From assembly GCA_030770425.1 (NCBI GenBank), contig JASJFT010000187.1, positions 1 through 38,485 on the forward strand: 38,485 nt of DNA. Reading direction: 5' to 3'. Positions 1 to 12,596 of this stretch are shown one piece after another. Numbering within the stretch: the first letter of the stretch is position 1; each line of letters begins with the position of its first letter. Under the pieces are notes generated by a model. That model did no database searches. It was not told the DNA's origin and saw nothing but the letters and a program-made list of their open reading frames with translations. The DNA comes from Darksidea phi (taxonomy: Eukaryota > Ascomycota > Dothideomycetes > Pleosporales > Lentitheciaceae). The position numbers and the translations under genes were made by a program.

Positions 1-3000
1 TAGTAATATAGGCTAAACCTAAATAGGAAATAACCTATTAAAGGTTACTTCTTAGGAATTCCTTAATTCCTTACAAAATAAAGTAGAGTTAGAATAGAAT
101 ATAGTCTTTTAGAAGTTAAAAATTTATAAGAAGTTACTTTAGTAGTTCTCTATAATATTTTCTTTTTAAATAAGAATCTATATTTTATTACCTAAAGTAA
201 TAGTTATAAATCCTAGTAAGACTAATAGAAATCTTATAGAATAGATATTAGAATAAAAAGTAGAAGTATTTTCTATTTTCTTTATAGTAAAGGATAGTAT
301 ATTTAAATCTAACTAATACTTATAGTAGTCTTTATTTAATAGAGGAGACTATATTAGGTCTAGGAATATAATTAATTAAGTAGTTAACTTCTTTTATAAG
401 AAGCTTAACTAGAGGATTAAGTACTAGACTAAATTCTAATAGAATCTTCTTAAAAGTCTAGGGGTTTAAAGAGAGATATAATAAATAAAGAGAATTCTTT
501 AAAAGCTAATATTTAATTTATTCAGTTATATTATTATAAAAGAAGGTCTTATCTCTTTTATAACTTATTTACTATTAGAATTATACTATAATAGTAAAGC
601 TTTAAGAGTAGACTTAAGATTATATTAAAAAAGAATTATAAGTCTAGCCTTAATATAAATAGCTATAGAAAAGGACTATTTAAGATCTTTCTCTAAACTT
701 TACTATCTACTTATAGTTCTCTAGGCTTATTAAAGCTCTTTTAATAACTTTTTAATTTATCTTTTAAAGAAGTTTCTTTTCTTATTAAATTAATTATACT
801 TATTAATTATAGTATTTATAAAGATATTTCTAATAATTATACTTATTCTTATAATAATTATTAATCTTTTAACTATAATAAAATAAAGACTATTATCTAT
901 TAATATATTAGTAATTAGATTAGGTTCTTTCTAAATAGCTAGTATATTTAAGACTATATTATAGTCTAAGAGTTCTTTCTATTCTTTAGTATTTATTAAA
1001 TAGAGAATTTAGAGTCTATTTTCTCTTCTAAGTAATTTAATCCTTTTAAGATATTAATTAATTTTCTTTTTAAGATTATCTTAATTTATACTCTTCTTTT
1101 AAGAGGGAAAGATAATCTTAAGAGTTTAAGAATTAATATATATCTCTTTATTAATAAACTTTTTTAAAAAGGTTAGTTTATAAGTCTTAATTAGCTTTTA
1201 CTAGTATACTTCTTTCTTAAAAGAGAACTTCTAGCTTTTAGTTCTACTTTAAGTCTTATTTATAACTTATATATTTCTTATCTTATTTATAACTTATATT
1301 TTACTTTTATTATTCTTTAATTAAAAGGTAGAATAAGAGGGCTATTTATTAGATAGACTAGACTTTAAAGGGTCTACTTAGTTTTTAATATCTACTATTT
1401 TATTATTATACTAATTTAGTAATTTAGTTAATTATATAAAGATAAGTTAGTTATAGGATTTAGAATATAGATTTAATCTTATATAATACTTTTATAGATT
1501 TCTTCTTTCTAAGAAAGATACTAGGTACTTTAGTAATATTAAAGCTTAAAGTAATTAATTTTAAGACTTACCTAAAAAAGTACTATATATTATCTATTCT
1601 AAGTATTATAGATCTCTAGGGATTTTAGGATTAATATTTAACTATTATCTTTAACTAAAAATTAGAGATCTTAGAATAATATAAGACCTTAGAACTAAGT
1701 ATAATTAACTAGAAGTTATAATAGTTAAGATAATCTTCTAATTAACTAATAGTAGAATTAGTATATTAAAGCTATCCTAAGATAGTACTATAAGAGTATA
1801 AGAACGGGGGGTTCTTATACCCGAATAGAGCTTAGTATACTAAATAAACTAATTAACTATTTAACTAATCCTTAGAATTACTTAATCTACTAATTAAAAT
1901 AAGAAATAAGTAAAATAACTAGATTATTTAGGGAATAGATTATAATATATACTAGAGAAATCTATTAATAATATAGAGTCTAACTATAGTAGTTTAGATC
2001 TTACTAGCTTAGATAATAAAAATATAGGGGTAGATATATTAACTATACCTAATCTTCTTCTAGATATAAAGGAGTTTAAGACTCTTTACTAGTAAATATA
2101 AAATTAAAGAGAAATTATATATCTTATTATAGATTCTATTTATTAAATATCTATTATAGAGTTTAATAATCGGGAGTCTCTTTTTAGTTTTATCTTTTTT
2201 ACCCTTTATTTAATTAGTACTACTAATTTTATATAGCTCTAATAGTATATAATAGATTATTTTATATAGCTCTAGTAGTATATAATAGATTATTTTATAT
2301 ATATTTATTATATTATATTATAAGTAGCCGAGCGCTTTATATTATATAATTATTCTATTTATATAATAATTTATACTAATTTACTATAACTATATACTAA
2401 ACTTATAGTAGCTATATAATAATAAGTTATAGTAACTATATACTAATTTATAGTAATTAACTTAGTTATTAGATCTAGTATAACTTATATATAAGACTCT
2501 CTACTTATACCCTAACTAAATAGTTAGACTACTAAATATATTTATTCTATACCTCTACCTATTTATATATATACTATAAGTATAGATAATTTATATACTA
2601 CTTTTAGTTTTAATTTACTATATTTAATATTCTTTATTAATTATATAATAAATACTAATTCTATTACTACGGAGAATATTAAGGTTATATTTAATAACCT
2701 TAATAATAGTTTATAACTAATTAATTCTATTATTTATTACTTTACTATAATTTAGGAATCTTATATATATTAAGTATAAAAGGGTAAAAATCTTAAAACT
2801 ATAGTATATTCTATTTTAACTCTCTCTAAATTAGAGATTAATACTAAGATTAATACTAATTATATTATAGATTTACTAGTTATTCTTCTTATATCTCTTT
2901 ATTATATACTCTATTATAAATTATTATTAATATAATCTACTATAATTTATATCTTAGTTTAAAGAGTAGAAAACTACTACTTCTATATAGTATATACGAC

Positions 3001-5122
3001 TTATTTAAGACTTTATCTAAAACTATCCTTATATTATATTATACTAGTTCTATTAATAATTTAAGTTATTTAAAAAAAAATTATTAAATTAAAGTTTAAG
3101 GTTATTAATTTATAGAATTAATATTACTAATAAAAATATAAAAATACTTATAATTATAATCTCTATTACTATTATTATACTTCTAGTTTAGATTATAAGC
3201 TAGATAATTAGAGTATAGAATTCTTAAGAAACTAACTTACTTAATATTAAAAATATTATATTAATATTATTTATCTTAAACTAGATACTTAAAATATACT
3301 AGAAGACGAATTACTATTATTATTACTATTTAAGTAGATAATATTTAACTTTAAAAAACTAGTCTTTATTCTTACTTATTACTATCTCTATTATTATTAA
3401 AATTTATATTATAAAAAGAAAAATAAAGTAATTAAATAAGAGGTTTATTACTTTAATATACTATAACTACTTAACTTAGATCTATAATTTAAAAAGCTTC
3501 TAGAAAAAATCTATCTTTATCTTTAATCTTATTAAAATTATTCCTAACTTAATATATATAACTAGATTATAGCTCTTAGCTAGTATACGAATACGAATAT
3601 CTAGCCCTATATTAATATTATTAAAGTAATAAAGTATATAGAGATTTATACTATAAAAAGAGAAATACTAACTCTATTATATAAAGAAATAGTAGTTTAA
3701 GTTCTTTCTTATTTAAATAATAAAAATATACTTTTCTTTTTTACTTTTAAGCTTTTAAATTAATCTACTAGCTAATAAAATTATAGTACTTAGAAAGTTT
3801 ATTATATTCTCTTTAGCTTACCCCTAGTTTACTACTTTTAAATAGTAATTAATATTAATTATTATCTTAAGATAAAGTATCTAACTACTTTTATCTTTTA
3901 AAATTAGTAATAAAAGGTATTTAATACTCCCGAAGACGATAATAATAACTAAGTTTCTTTTTAATAAGATTAATTACTCTTTATTAAATATAAAGAGTAA
4001 CTAGTTATATTTAAAAAGGTTAACTATCTTAACTTTCTTCTTTATTATATCTACTATCTATTTTTTAAGTATTAAGCTTAAGTAAAGCTATATATCTTAA
4101 AGTACTATTCTCTCTATTTATTTATAATATATACTAAAGACTTTACTTATATTATACTAATATTTTACTATTCTTTCTATTTAATTAAAAATATTAAGTA
4201 TATTAATAGTAAGAATTTTATTATTTATATAAAAGCCTACTATAAGTATAAAGTTTTATATATATATATTCCTAATACTTATTATAAACCTATAGAATTA
4301 GAGATTAAAGAAGAGAATTCTAAGTAGAAAAATATAAATTTAAAGAATAACTCTTCTTTTAATAAGCTAGTAACGAGGTATCTAAATTTATAAGGATTTA
4401 TTATAAATAATAATAATATTAGAGACTAGTCTATTAATTAAGTAAAAAATTAGAATAATTCTATTTATAAAGATATATACGAATTCGATTTATTATATTA
4501 TTAAAAGGATTAGAAGTACCTTTATCTTATTAATTAGATTATCTAGACTAATATCTTAGCTAATATCCTTTAGTCTAAGTAGTAGCTATTATATAATATA
4601 TTAATAAATTATAATATAGCTTTTTAATAGGATAGCTTTTCTCCTTAACTTCTTATTAACTTAGATAATATAGATAATTCTAGTAAGATATATATAATAG
4701 AGATAATATTAGCTATCTTAATAGAGACTATAGAGATTCTTATTAAGAAACTCTTTATTACTTATTATATACTAACTAAGTATCTAGATAGTTTTTAGAC
4801 TTCTATTATTCCTTTTAATAAAGAGTTATAATCTTCTATAAAGAAGTATTTATTATTAATATTATAATTTAAAAGACTATAGTCTTAGATAGCTATACTA
4901 GTTTAGGATATTATTTTATATAATAGATAAGATAATTATAAAGTTATAGGATCTAGTTTTTTAACTAAAGTAGATTTTATTTATTCTAGTATTAAGTATT
5001 TTAATACTTATTATCTCTTAGAATTTATATCTTATTAATAAATATTTATAAATATTCTATAGCTACTATTATATTAGAAAGTTAGAGTTAATATTCTTTT
5101 TTACTTATAAGTAATTAAGTAT
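1..5122. repeat. RIP-saturated AT-rich relic DNA
   Basis: The stretch is extremely AT-rich, with TpA everywhere and almost no CpA or TpG dinucleotides; exceptions I noticed are near 74 and 523. There is no open reading frame of useful length on either strand. This is the signature of repeat-induced point mutation, which turns CpA into TpA on both strands of repeated DNA in Pezizomycotina. I tried reading the frames while allowing for C-to-T change and could not name the ancestral element. A 10-bp perfect stem-loop lies at 1796-1820. The right edge is the target-site duplication of the LTR retrotransposon, so this relic was already here when that element inserted. Confidence 0.8.
1796..1820. 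repeat. Perfect inverted repeat, 10-bp arms, G5 loop
   Basis: GTATAAGAAC and its exact reverse complement GTTCTTATAC flank GGGGG. The G run stands out in an area with almost no GC. It could be two abutting transposon ends or a chance hairpin; I see no second copy to decide. Confidence 0.5.
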
Positions 5123-5127
5123 AAAAG
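5123..5127. repeat. Left target-site duplication (AAAAG)
   Basis: AAAAG directly precedes the 5' LTR and is repeated directly after the 3' LTR at 12592-12596. Five bases is the normal duplication size for Ty3/gypsy integrases, so the two LTRs belong to one insertion event. Confidence 0.85.
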
Positions 5128-5616
5128 TATTATAACCCTACGCGACCTATAGGATATAGGATATCCTAAGAAGGTCGGAAGCTAAGATAGGGGCTTAGTT
5201 AGTAATCTAATATTATATAATAATAATCTACTTAATCTATATCTTAGTAAATAGAGTAAATAAAGCGTAGCTAAGAATAATCTACTTAATCTATATCTTA
5301 GCGAATAGAGTAAATAGAGCGTAGCTAAGGGTAATCTAGTTAATCTATATCTTAGCGAATAGAGTAAGTAGAGTAAGATAAAGTAGAATAGATATAAGAG
5401 AGTAGAGGATCTCTTAGATTTTCTATCTTAATTCTTTATAGTTAATCTTTAGTTCTTTACTTAATACTTACGAATAAGATTAGATCTTTTTCTAAGTAAT
5501 TATTTTAGTAATAGAATTTATTAACTTAATCTTAATCTATTAGAAACTAATAGTATAATAAATATTCTATTAGTCTTAATCTAGATTCTATATAAAGGTA
5601 CGTATAATATATAATA
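5128..5616 (+). repeat. 5' long terminal repeat
   Basis: 489 bp, starting TATTATAACCC and ending TATAATA; unmutated ends would be the usual TG...CA. It aligns over its whole length with 12103-12591 without any net length change. Differences are mostly C/T and G/A, for example CGCGACC here against CGCGATT in the 3' copy, so they are better explained by RIP than by age. Confidence 0.9.
5222..5385 (+). repeat. 54-bp tandem repeat, about 3 units, inside the LTR
   Basis: Units start at 5222, 5276 and 5330, each containing AATCTA(C/G)TTAATCTATATC followed by a run of GAGTAA(A/G)-like motifs. The same array is in the 3' LTR from 12197, so it was part of the element at insertion. Internal LTR minisatellites often lie in U3, the transcription control part. 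Confidence 0.8.
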
Positions 5617-6239
5617 TATTAACTACTCTAAACTAAGATTATATTAATATAGTAACTCTATCTAGCTTATATAATACTTCTAAAGAAAGTATAACTAGGG
5701 CTCTAATAATAAACCTAGTAGCCCTAATCTAGTAATAAGTAGCTTAGATAGTTAAGTTATAGTAGACTATAATATTACTATAGAGATTACTATAATAAGT
5801 ACGAGTAGGACTTAAGACGAAGTTAAAAATCCTAATATTAGAAAAGTATAATAGTAGAAAAGAAGACTTAAGACTATTTCTTATATAATTAGACCTATAT
5901 TACTAGTTTAACTCTACTATATTTACTAGTAACTAGGATAAGATCTTTACTATAGATATATATATAATAGATAGAGTAGCTATATAGATATAGTCTCTAA
6001 TTAATAATTATATAGCTAATAAGAATTCTTTATTAAAGTAACGCGACGAAATAAAAGTAGTATTTAAAGATTAGGATTTATTTAAGGAATAAATATATAT
6101 AGTCTTTAGAAATATTAATAAGATCTAGTAGACTAAATACTAAATCTAAAGGTTAAGGTAGATTAAGTTAGTAAGTACGTATACTACTAAATTTAAATAG
6201 CTATAGTATAAGATCGATTAGAATAATATACCTCTTATA

Positions 6240-6420
6240 GTTATATACTATAATAGACTTAAGGAGCTAATTAAGAATAAGTTAGTTTAATTTAAAAAAT
6301 TAGATAACTTAATAGAACTAATTAAAATAGTAATCTATATTAATAATTAACTATACGAATAAGCGCTTAAGAAGTAAGATACTATAGAACTAGTAAGAGT
6401 TTATAAAAAAGAGTAGATAG
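6240..6420 (+). pseudogene. gag capsid-region relic
   Basis: In the frame starting at 6246 the reading resembles the retrotransposon Gag domain (Retrotrans_gag): a YNRLKELIKN-like start, then an acidic/hydrophobic helix ending near INNQLYE, where the usual family text is of the type IDNRLYER. Gln codons here are TAA/TAG, as expected after RIP. The full extent of gag cannot be set because the start codon is not recognisable. Confidence 0.65.
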
Positions 6421-6572
6421 CTTAAAAGTATAGGTTTTATAAGGGTTATAATAAAATAAACGTTAGTATAATCTAGAAAAAGAAATATCTAAAGAATAAA
6501 AAATATAAGTAAGGTAAAAAGCTATAGAAAGTTCTAGTAGATAAGATAAAATAATACTAAGATAAAAAAGTA

Positions 6573-6614
6573 TATCTATACTATAGTATATAGGGATACT
6601 TTATTAAGGAATAT
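6573..6614 (+). pseudogene. gag zinc knuckle (CCHC) relic
   Basis: The codons read Tyr-X2-Tyr-X4-Tyr-X4-Tyr with a conserved Gly before the third Tyr. Each TAT/TAC sits exactly where a CX2CX4HX4C nucleic-acid-binding knuckle has TGT or CAC, and each is one RIP-type transition away. It lies about 330 bp after the capsid-like region and in the same frame, as in Gag of Ty3-type elements. Confidence 0.8.
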
Positions 6615-8499
6615 AGCGAGGAAAAGAAAAATATAAAGAACTAGAATAGTACTAGATATATAAATATAATTAGGTATAGTAAAAGAAAAGAAACTAAGTC
6701 TAACTTAACGCTTAAGATATAGTATAATACTAGTAGGTAGAATAAGGTTAAAGAAATTACTTAATAATAAGATAACCTAGAGTTTAAGATAAAAGAACTA
6801 AAACTTAATAGGCTAGATAAGATTAGTATAGAAGATATTTTTAAACAGTTAGTATATAATAAATATTAGAAATATAGGACTAGTTAGTATATTATTAAAT
6901 ATTATACTAATATAAAGAAACTAATATACGTTATAAGAGATTAAGGTTAGTAGATAATAAACTAGACCCTAAGACTCTAAGGACTAGAAGATTATAAGAT
7001 AACTTAGGACTATAATAATATAGGCTATAATATACTACTATAGATAAACTATATAGGAAATTACGAGTACTATACCTAATAGAAGAAGGAAACTATAATA
7101 CTTCTAAGAAGTAGCTTATATATATATCTTCGAAACGTAGAATATTTAATAGTAGAATATTATATCTATAACTATAATAACTAGACCTAGACTTATAAGA
7201 AGTAAGGATAGCTAGAATAGATTAATTACTATAATAATAAATACGATAAGTATTTTCTAATAAAATATACTATAGGACGATAGTTACGCGGACTAATCTA
7301 GGTAGATACTAAAGGATATAAACGAGATATTAATTATAGGATTATATACTAAGAACCTAATTATAAGACTATATATTAGATATACTATAATTAATTATAT
7401 ATTCTATACCTAGTATAATAAGAGCTTACGGCTAGAAGGGAAAAAAATATCTTCTACTAAAATCTTAAAAGGAAAAAATACCTTATTAAATAATATAAAT
7501 TATATAGATATCTAGTATAGAATTAAGATAGTTTAAAGAACTTAGAGATTAATAAATAGCTAAGAGTTCTAGGTATATAATAGGGATATTATAACGCCTA
7601 GAATAATAAAAATAAGAAAGAACCTATTAATTAGACTATACTACTACTAAAAGGGGAACTATTAGAAGAGCTAAATTAGAAAATACCCTATAGAATTAGA
7701 AGAGTACTAGATCTAAAAATAGAATAGGTAGACGAGTCGTCTACTTAATAAAATAAGACTAGAGAACTAAAGGATATCCCTAAAGAATAGGACCTCTATA
7801 ATAACGAACTAAAAAACTAGATTATTATTAGCTATACTAGGGTTACGCTAATAAAAGTATCTAAAAGACGACTTTATAAATTATATAAGAAGGTATATAG
7901 TAACTAGTTAGATTAGAAGTAGATATATAGATTTATAGATAGAAAGTCTAAGCTATCGTAAATAATAAAGTAGAGTTTATACTTCTATTATTAAAATTAA
8001 TAGAAGAATATAGGATTTCTTACTAAGTTAAAGAAAAATCTATATAAGTAGACCTTAAGGATAAATTATTTATAGAATATAAAGGGGGTATAATTTACCT
8101 TAAAATATAAAAAGTAATCCTAAAGATAGAAAATATTAGAGACTATCGTAGATTTAATATTATAGAAATTAGAGATACTAATATAATTATTAGTTATAAC
8201 TAATTAGTAATATATAATCTATAAATAGATTAGAAGCTATATAAAGTACTAGGCTATAAGTAGATAACTTAAGTTATAGAAATTAGAAGACTAGGTAGAT
8301 CTAGCTACGAGATCTAGTATATACCCTAGAAAGGAAGAATAGACTTAATTTTATCTTATAAGATTATAAGAATCTATAAGAAGAATTTATAAAGAGTTAG
8401 TATTATTATAGTATAAAGAGTCGCGATTACGTAGAAAGAATTATAACTAATAATACCTTAAGACTACGAGGAGTTCCGAGAGTTATTTAAAGAATATCT

Positions 8500-9720
8500 A
8501 GATATAGATTTACTAGAGTACTAAGAATAGGATTATAAAATATACTTAAAATAAAGTATAAAGCTCGAGTCTAGACCTATATACTCGTTAATAGTAGATT
8601 AATAAGAAGAATTAAAAGAGTACCTAATAAAAAACTTAGAAAGAGAATATATTAAAGAAAGTTAAAGCTCTATAATATCGCTAGTTTTATTTATTCTAAA
8701 GAAGAATAGAAAGTTATAACTTTATATAGACTATAGATACTTAAATAATATTATAAAGAAAAATAGATACCTACTACTACTAATTAAAGAACTTATAGAC
8801 CGGCTTTAAGAAGTTAAGTAGATTATAAAATTCGATATCTAAGAAGAATTCTACTAGATTTAAATAGTAAAGAGGTATAAGAAGTATATAGTATTTAAGA
8901 CCTAATATAAACTTTATAAGTATAAAGTTATACTATTTAAACTAATAAATATACTAGTAATATTTTAATTAGTTATTAATAGAATATTAAACGAATACTT
9001 AGATATATTCTATATAATATATCTAGACGATATTTTTATATATAGTAAAGGAACGCTAAAAGAATATAAAGAATATATAAAGAAAGTATTATAAAAGCTA
9101 TAGTAAAATAGATTACTACTTTATCTAGATAAATATAAATTCTATAGAATAGAAACTAAATATCTAGATTTTATTATTTTATAAGAAGAAGTATTTATAG
9201 ACCCTAAAAAAGTATAGACTATAAAGAAATAGCTAACTTTAATATTAATTAAAGATATATAATCCTTTTTAGGATTTACTAACTTCTATTAGAAGTTTAT
9301 TAGAAATTACTTAAAGACTATATCTCTACTTATAGAGGTAACTAAGAAGGAAAAAAGATTTTAGTAAAACTAGAAATAATAGAAAGCTTTTAATAAGCTT
9401 AAGAGTCTATTTATATTAGTACTTATATTATAGATATATAATCTAATAAGACCTCTTAGAATAAAAACGAATATATTAGACTATATACTAGAAGTAATAC
9501 TTACCTAATAAGAGGAAGATAGAAAATAGAGACTAGTATTCTATTATTTATATAAGTTTAGTAAGAAAGAAGTAAACTATAATATTTATAATAAGAAACT
9601 TAGTACTATTATATTAGTATTTAAATAATAGAGACTATAGCTTATAGAAGCTAAATATAAGATTAAAGTAATTATAGACTACTAAAATCTTATAAGTTTT
9701 ATAACTATAAAGAAACTTAA
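8500..9720 (+). pseudogene. pol: reverse transcriptase and RNase H relic
   Basis: Around 8720-8810 the reading gives an RT finger/palm segment of the type DYRYLN followed by NRYPLP, typical of Ty3/gypsy RT. The catalytic YxDD box is visible as YLDD at 9020-9031, with both Asp codons intact. About 450 bp later, near 9460-9500, a TN(I)LDY-like segment corresponds to the first Asp motif of RNase H (family form TDASDY). Numerous in-frame TAA/TAG codons interrupt it. All landmarks are in the frame of 9011. Confidence 0.85.
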
Positions 9721-10099
9721 TTAATAATAATTTTAATAATTAGAATTATTAGTAGATTATAACTTTAAGATAAGTTACTAACTAAGAATACTAAATAAAG
9801 TAATAGATACTCTTAGTAGAAGATTAGACCTTTAAGGAACTAATAAATCTATTATATATAAACTAGTTTTATAAAAGAAACTAGATAGAACCCTTATATA
9901 TAACTATATAAGACTAGTTAAGATTATAGTAATAGTAGATATTAAGAGAAAATAGAAAAATAAGACCTAAGAAACTATTAAGGATATTAATAGAATACTA
10001 GAGGAAGACGATATATACTTTAATAAGAAAGAATACTCTACTCTAATAAATAACTTAGAAATAAGATCTTATATTCTACTAAATCTTAAAGGAGACTTA

Positions 10100-10760
10100 A
10101 TATAGGAAATCTATAAGAGTAAGATACTAGAATATCTAGGAATTAATAAAATAGTTAGATATATAGATAGAGAATACCTACTTACTAATATAAGAGAGGA
10201 AGTTTAGAAAGTAATAGGTAACTATTTAGAATATTCTAAGAATAAATCTAAGAGATATAAGTCTTATAGATTATTCTAACTACTAGTACTACCTATATAA
10301 CTATAGACTTATATTATAATAGACTTTATAGTAAAGTTACTATTATTATTAAAACTAAGATTAGGAAGATTATATAATATAATTATAGTAATTATAGACT
10401 AATTAACTAAGATAGTATACTTTATCCTAATAAATAAAGTAATTATAGTAGAAAATATAGCTTATAAGGTTAAAAGGATACTTATTACTAACTATAGATT
10501 ACTAGAATAGATTCTTATAGATAGGGATAAACTATTTACTTTAAAATTTTAGAGTATACTACTTATAAAATTAGAAATTAAAAGAAAGCTATTAACTAAC
10601 TTTTATTTATAGATAGATAGTTAGATAGAACGAACGAACTAGACTCTAAAGAAGTATCTAAAGTTTTATATTAATAAGTTATAGAATAACTAGATTAAAT
10701 TACTACTAATAGTATAATTAATATATAATAGTAAGAAGTCTATAACGACTAGATACTTAT
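10100..10760 (+). pseudogene. pol: integrase relic
   Basis: All three acidic positions of the DDE core can be traced in one frame. An IDFI segment lies near 10315, followed by D-x-LTKIVYF (Asp at 10397), the usual DRLTKMAHF-type motif. The second Asp motif is DRDKLFT near 10520 (family SDRGxQFT). The Glu is in IERTN at 10628-10630 (family TERVN). The upstream zinc-binding HHCC part is presumably within 10,100-10,260 but I cannot align it with certainty. Confidence 0.85.
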
Positions 10761-11188
10761 TATATTATATAAACTATAGATATAAGCTAATAACTTATAA
10801 AGATCTAAAGAATATCGAGAATATATCTATTAGAATAAAAGAGAAGACCTATTTAATATAAGAACTATATAAAGAATTTAGTATATAAATAGTATATAGA
10901 AACCTTATAATAGCTAAAATAGTAAATAAAAGAAGGCTCGAGGGACTAATCCTTAAAAGAGGGAATAAAGTTTTTCTTTTATAATAAAACTTAAAAATTA
11001 AATAACTATATAATAAACTAGATAATTTATAAATTAGACTATTCGAAATTAAAGAAAAAATAGAACTAGTTAACTATAGGCTAAAGCTAGCTAAAGGTAT
11101 AAGAATATACCTAGTATTCTATATATTATTATTAGAACTAGTATTAGAAGATATTAAAGTAGCTACTAATATCGAACTTAAAGACGAG

Positions 11189-11330
11189 GAATATAAGGTT
11201 AAGGAAATTTAGAGACTATAAAAGTTTAGACGTTAGTAGAAATATTTAGTTAAATAGATAGAATAGCCTACTAGCTAAAATATATAGGAACTAGTTAAGA
11301 ATCTATAAGGCTACTAGGACCTAGTTAAGT
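11189..11330 (+). pseudogene. C-terminal chromodomain relic
   Basis: In the pol frame, EYKVKEI is followed about 15 residues later by KYLVK then a TAG where chromodomains have Trp (YLVKWKG-type core), and later by an N-I-x-EL segment in the place of NTWEP. A chromodomain after the integrase is diagnostic of chromoviruses; in this group it tethers integrase to methylated histone H3 (heterochromatin). That would suit insertion into an already silent AT-rich block. Confidence 0.8.
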
Positions 11331-12087
11331 AGTATTACTAAAAGTACCTAGAGGTAGAGACTTCTAACTATCTAGAAAAGTAGAAAAATTAGTAGACTTA
11401 TATAGTAAGGATTACTATAGTAATATAGATAAGCTAAAAGAAGTAAAGTAAATAACTTCTACCTATTCTAACTTTTTTAACTTAAAGATTAAAGCTAGCT
11501 TACGATTAAGAAACTTATATTAATAGATATTATATTAAACTAGTTACGTATAGATATACTATTTATAAGCTTAAGTAGTTAACTCTTTATTCTTAGTAAA
11601 CTCTAATTTAGATAAAAGTTAAGAATACTCTTTCTTAGTATAAGTAAGAGACTTATTAGTTACTACTAGACTATAAGAAATATTCTAAGAAAGATATTTA
11701 CTATAATAAGCTAAGAATAGTAATATCTTATATTTACGACTAGTAAATTAATAGTTTAGATATAATTAAGCTAGTAGTATTATATAACTAAAGTAAAGAA
11801 TATAATAAACGAGATAAAGATAATAAGTTATAGAAGTCTTAGGACCTTTAGATATTATTAGAATTTAAAAGAAAAATAAAGAATAGGGCTTAGATACTTA
11901 TAAAGTAGAACATTATCTACTTTTATACCTAGATAAGAGGCGGAATAACTAGGGTACTAGACTAAGAAAAGAATTACTAGTATATATACGCGGGTTACGG
12001 CGTAGTATAAAAAGAATTACTAAAGTAGTTAGACTACTACTAAATAGGGTTATAAGAAAGAAAATATAACTTTAAAAATAAAGTTTT

Positions 12088-12102
12088 AGAGGGGAGAATA
12101 AG
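12088..12102 (+). promoter_or_regulatory. Polypurine tract of the LTR element
   Basis: AGAGGGGAGAATAAG, nearly all purine, ends exactly where the 3' LTR begins. This is the plus-strand primer for reverse transcription in LTR elements. Confidence 0.8.
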
Positions 12103-12591
12103 TATTATAACCCTACGCGATTTATAGGATACGGGGTATTCTAAAAAGATTAGAAGCTAAGATAAGGACTTAGTTAGTAATCTAATATTATATAATAATA
12201 ATCTACTTAATCTATATCTTAGTAAATAGAGTAAATAGAGTATAGCTAAGAATAATCTACTTAATCTATATCTTAGTAAATAGAGTAAATAGAGCGTAGT
12301 TAAAGGTAATCTAGTTAATCTATATCTTAGTAAATAGAGTAAGTAGAGTAAGGTAAAATAGGATAGATATAAGAGAGTAGAGAATCTCTTAGGTTTTCTA
12401 TCTTAATTCTTTATAGTTAATCTTTAGTTCTTTACCTAATACTTATAAATAAGATTAGATCTTTTTCTAAGTAGTTATTCTAGTAATAGAATTCGTTAAC
12501 TTAATCTTAATCTATTAGAAACTAATAGTATAATAAATATTCTATTAGTCTTAACCTAGATCCTATATAAAGATACGTATAACGTATAATA
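12103..12591 (+). repeat. 3' long terminal repeat
   Basis: 489 bp, matching 5128-5616 end to end and containing the same 54-bp array. It begins TATTATAACCC and ends TATAATA, followed by AAAAG. Confidence 0.9.
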
Positions 12592-12596
12592 AAAAG
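12592..12596. repeat. Right target-site duplication (AAAAG)
   Basis: Exact copy of the five bases preceding the 5' LTR. Confidence 0.85.

Larger units (their letters stand above)
5128..12591 (+). mobile_element. Ty3/gypsy chromovirus LTR retrotransposon, RIP-inactivated
   Basis: A 7,464-bp element with two 489-bp LTRs, a flanking AAAAG duplication and a polypurine tract before the 3' LTR. Read with TAA/TAG taken as mutated Gln/Trp codons, the interior gives, in order, a Gag region with a zinc knuckle, reverse transcriptase, RNase H, integrase and a C-terminal chromodomain. That order, with RT before integrase and a chromodomain at the end, defines the chromovirus branch of Ty3/gypsy. The Gag landmarks (6246, 6573) share one frame; the RT, integrase and chromodomain landmarks (9011, 10397, 10628, 11189) share another, offset by -1. 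So gag and pol were probably separate or frameshifted frames, and few indels have accumulated since. All frames are broken by many stops; the element cannot move on its own. Confidence 0.9.

Noticed and set aside
2580..5100. Possible relic of a Starship tyrosine recombinase (DUF3435) in the AT block
   Set aside because: Reading the frames with stops suppressed gave no recombinase motif (R...HxxR...Y) that I could place; pure speculation.
5222..5385. Regular 54-bp spacing as a CRISPR array
   Set aside because: Units are directly adjacent without unique spacers, lie inside an LTR, and the organism is a eukaryote.
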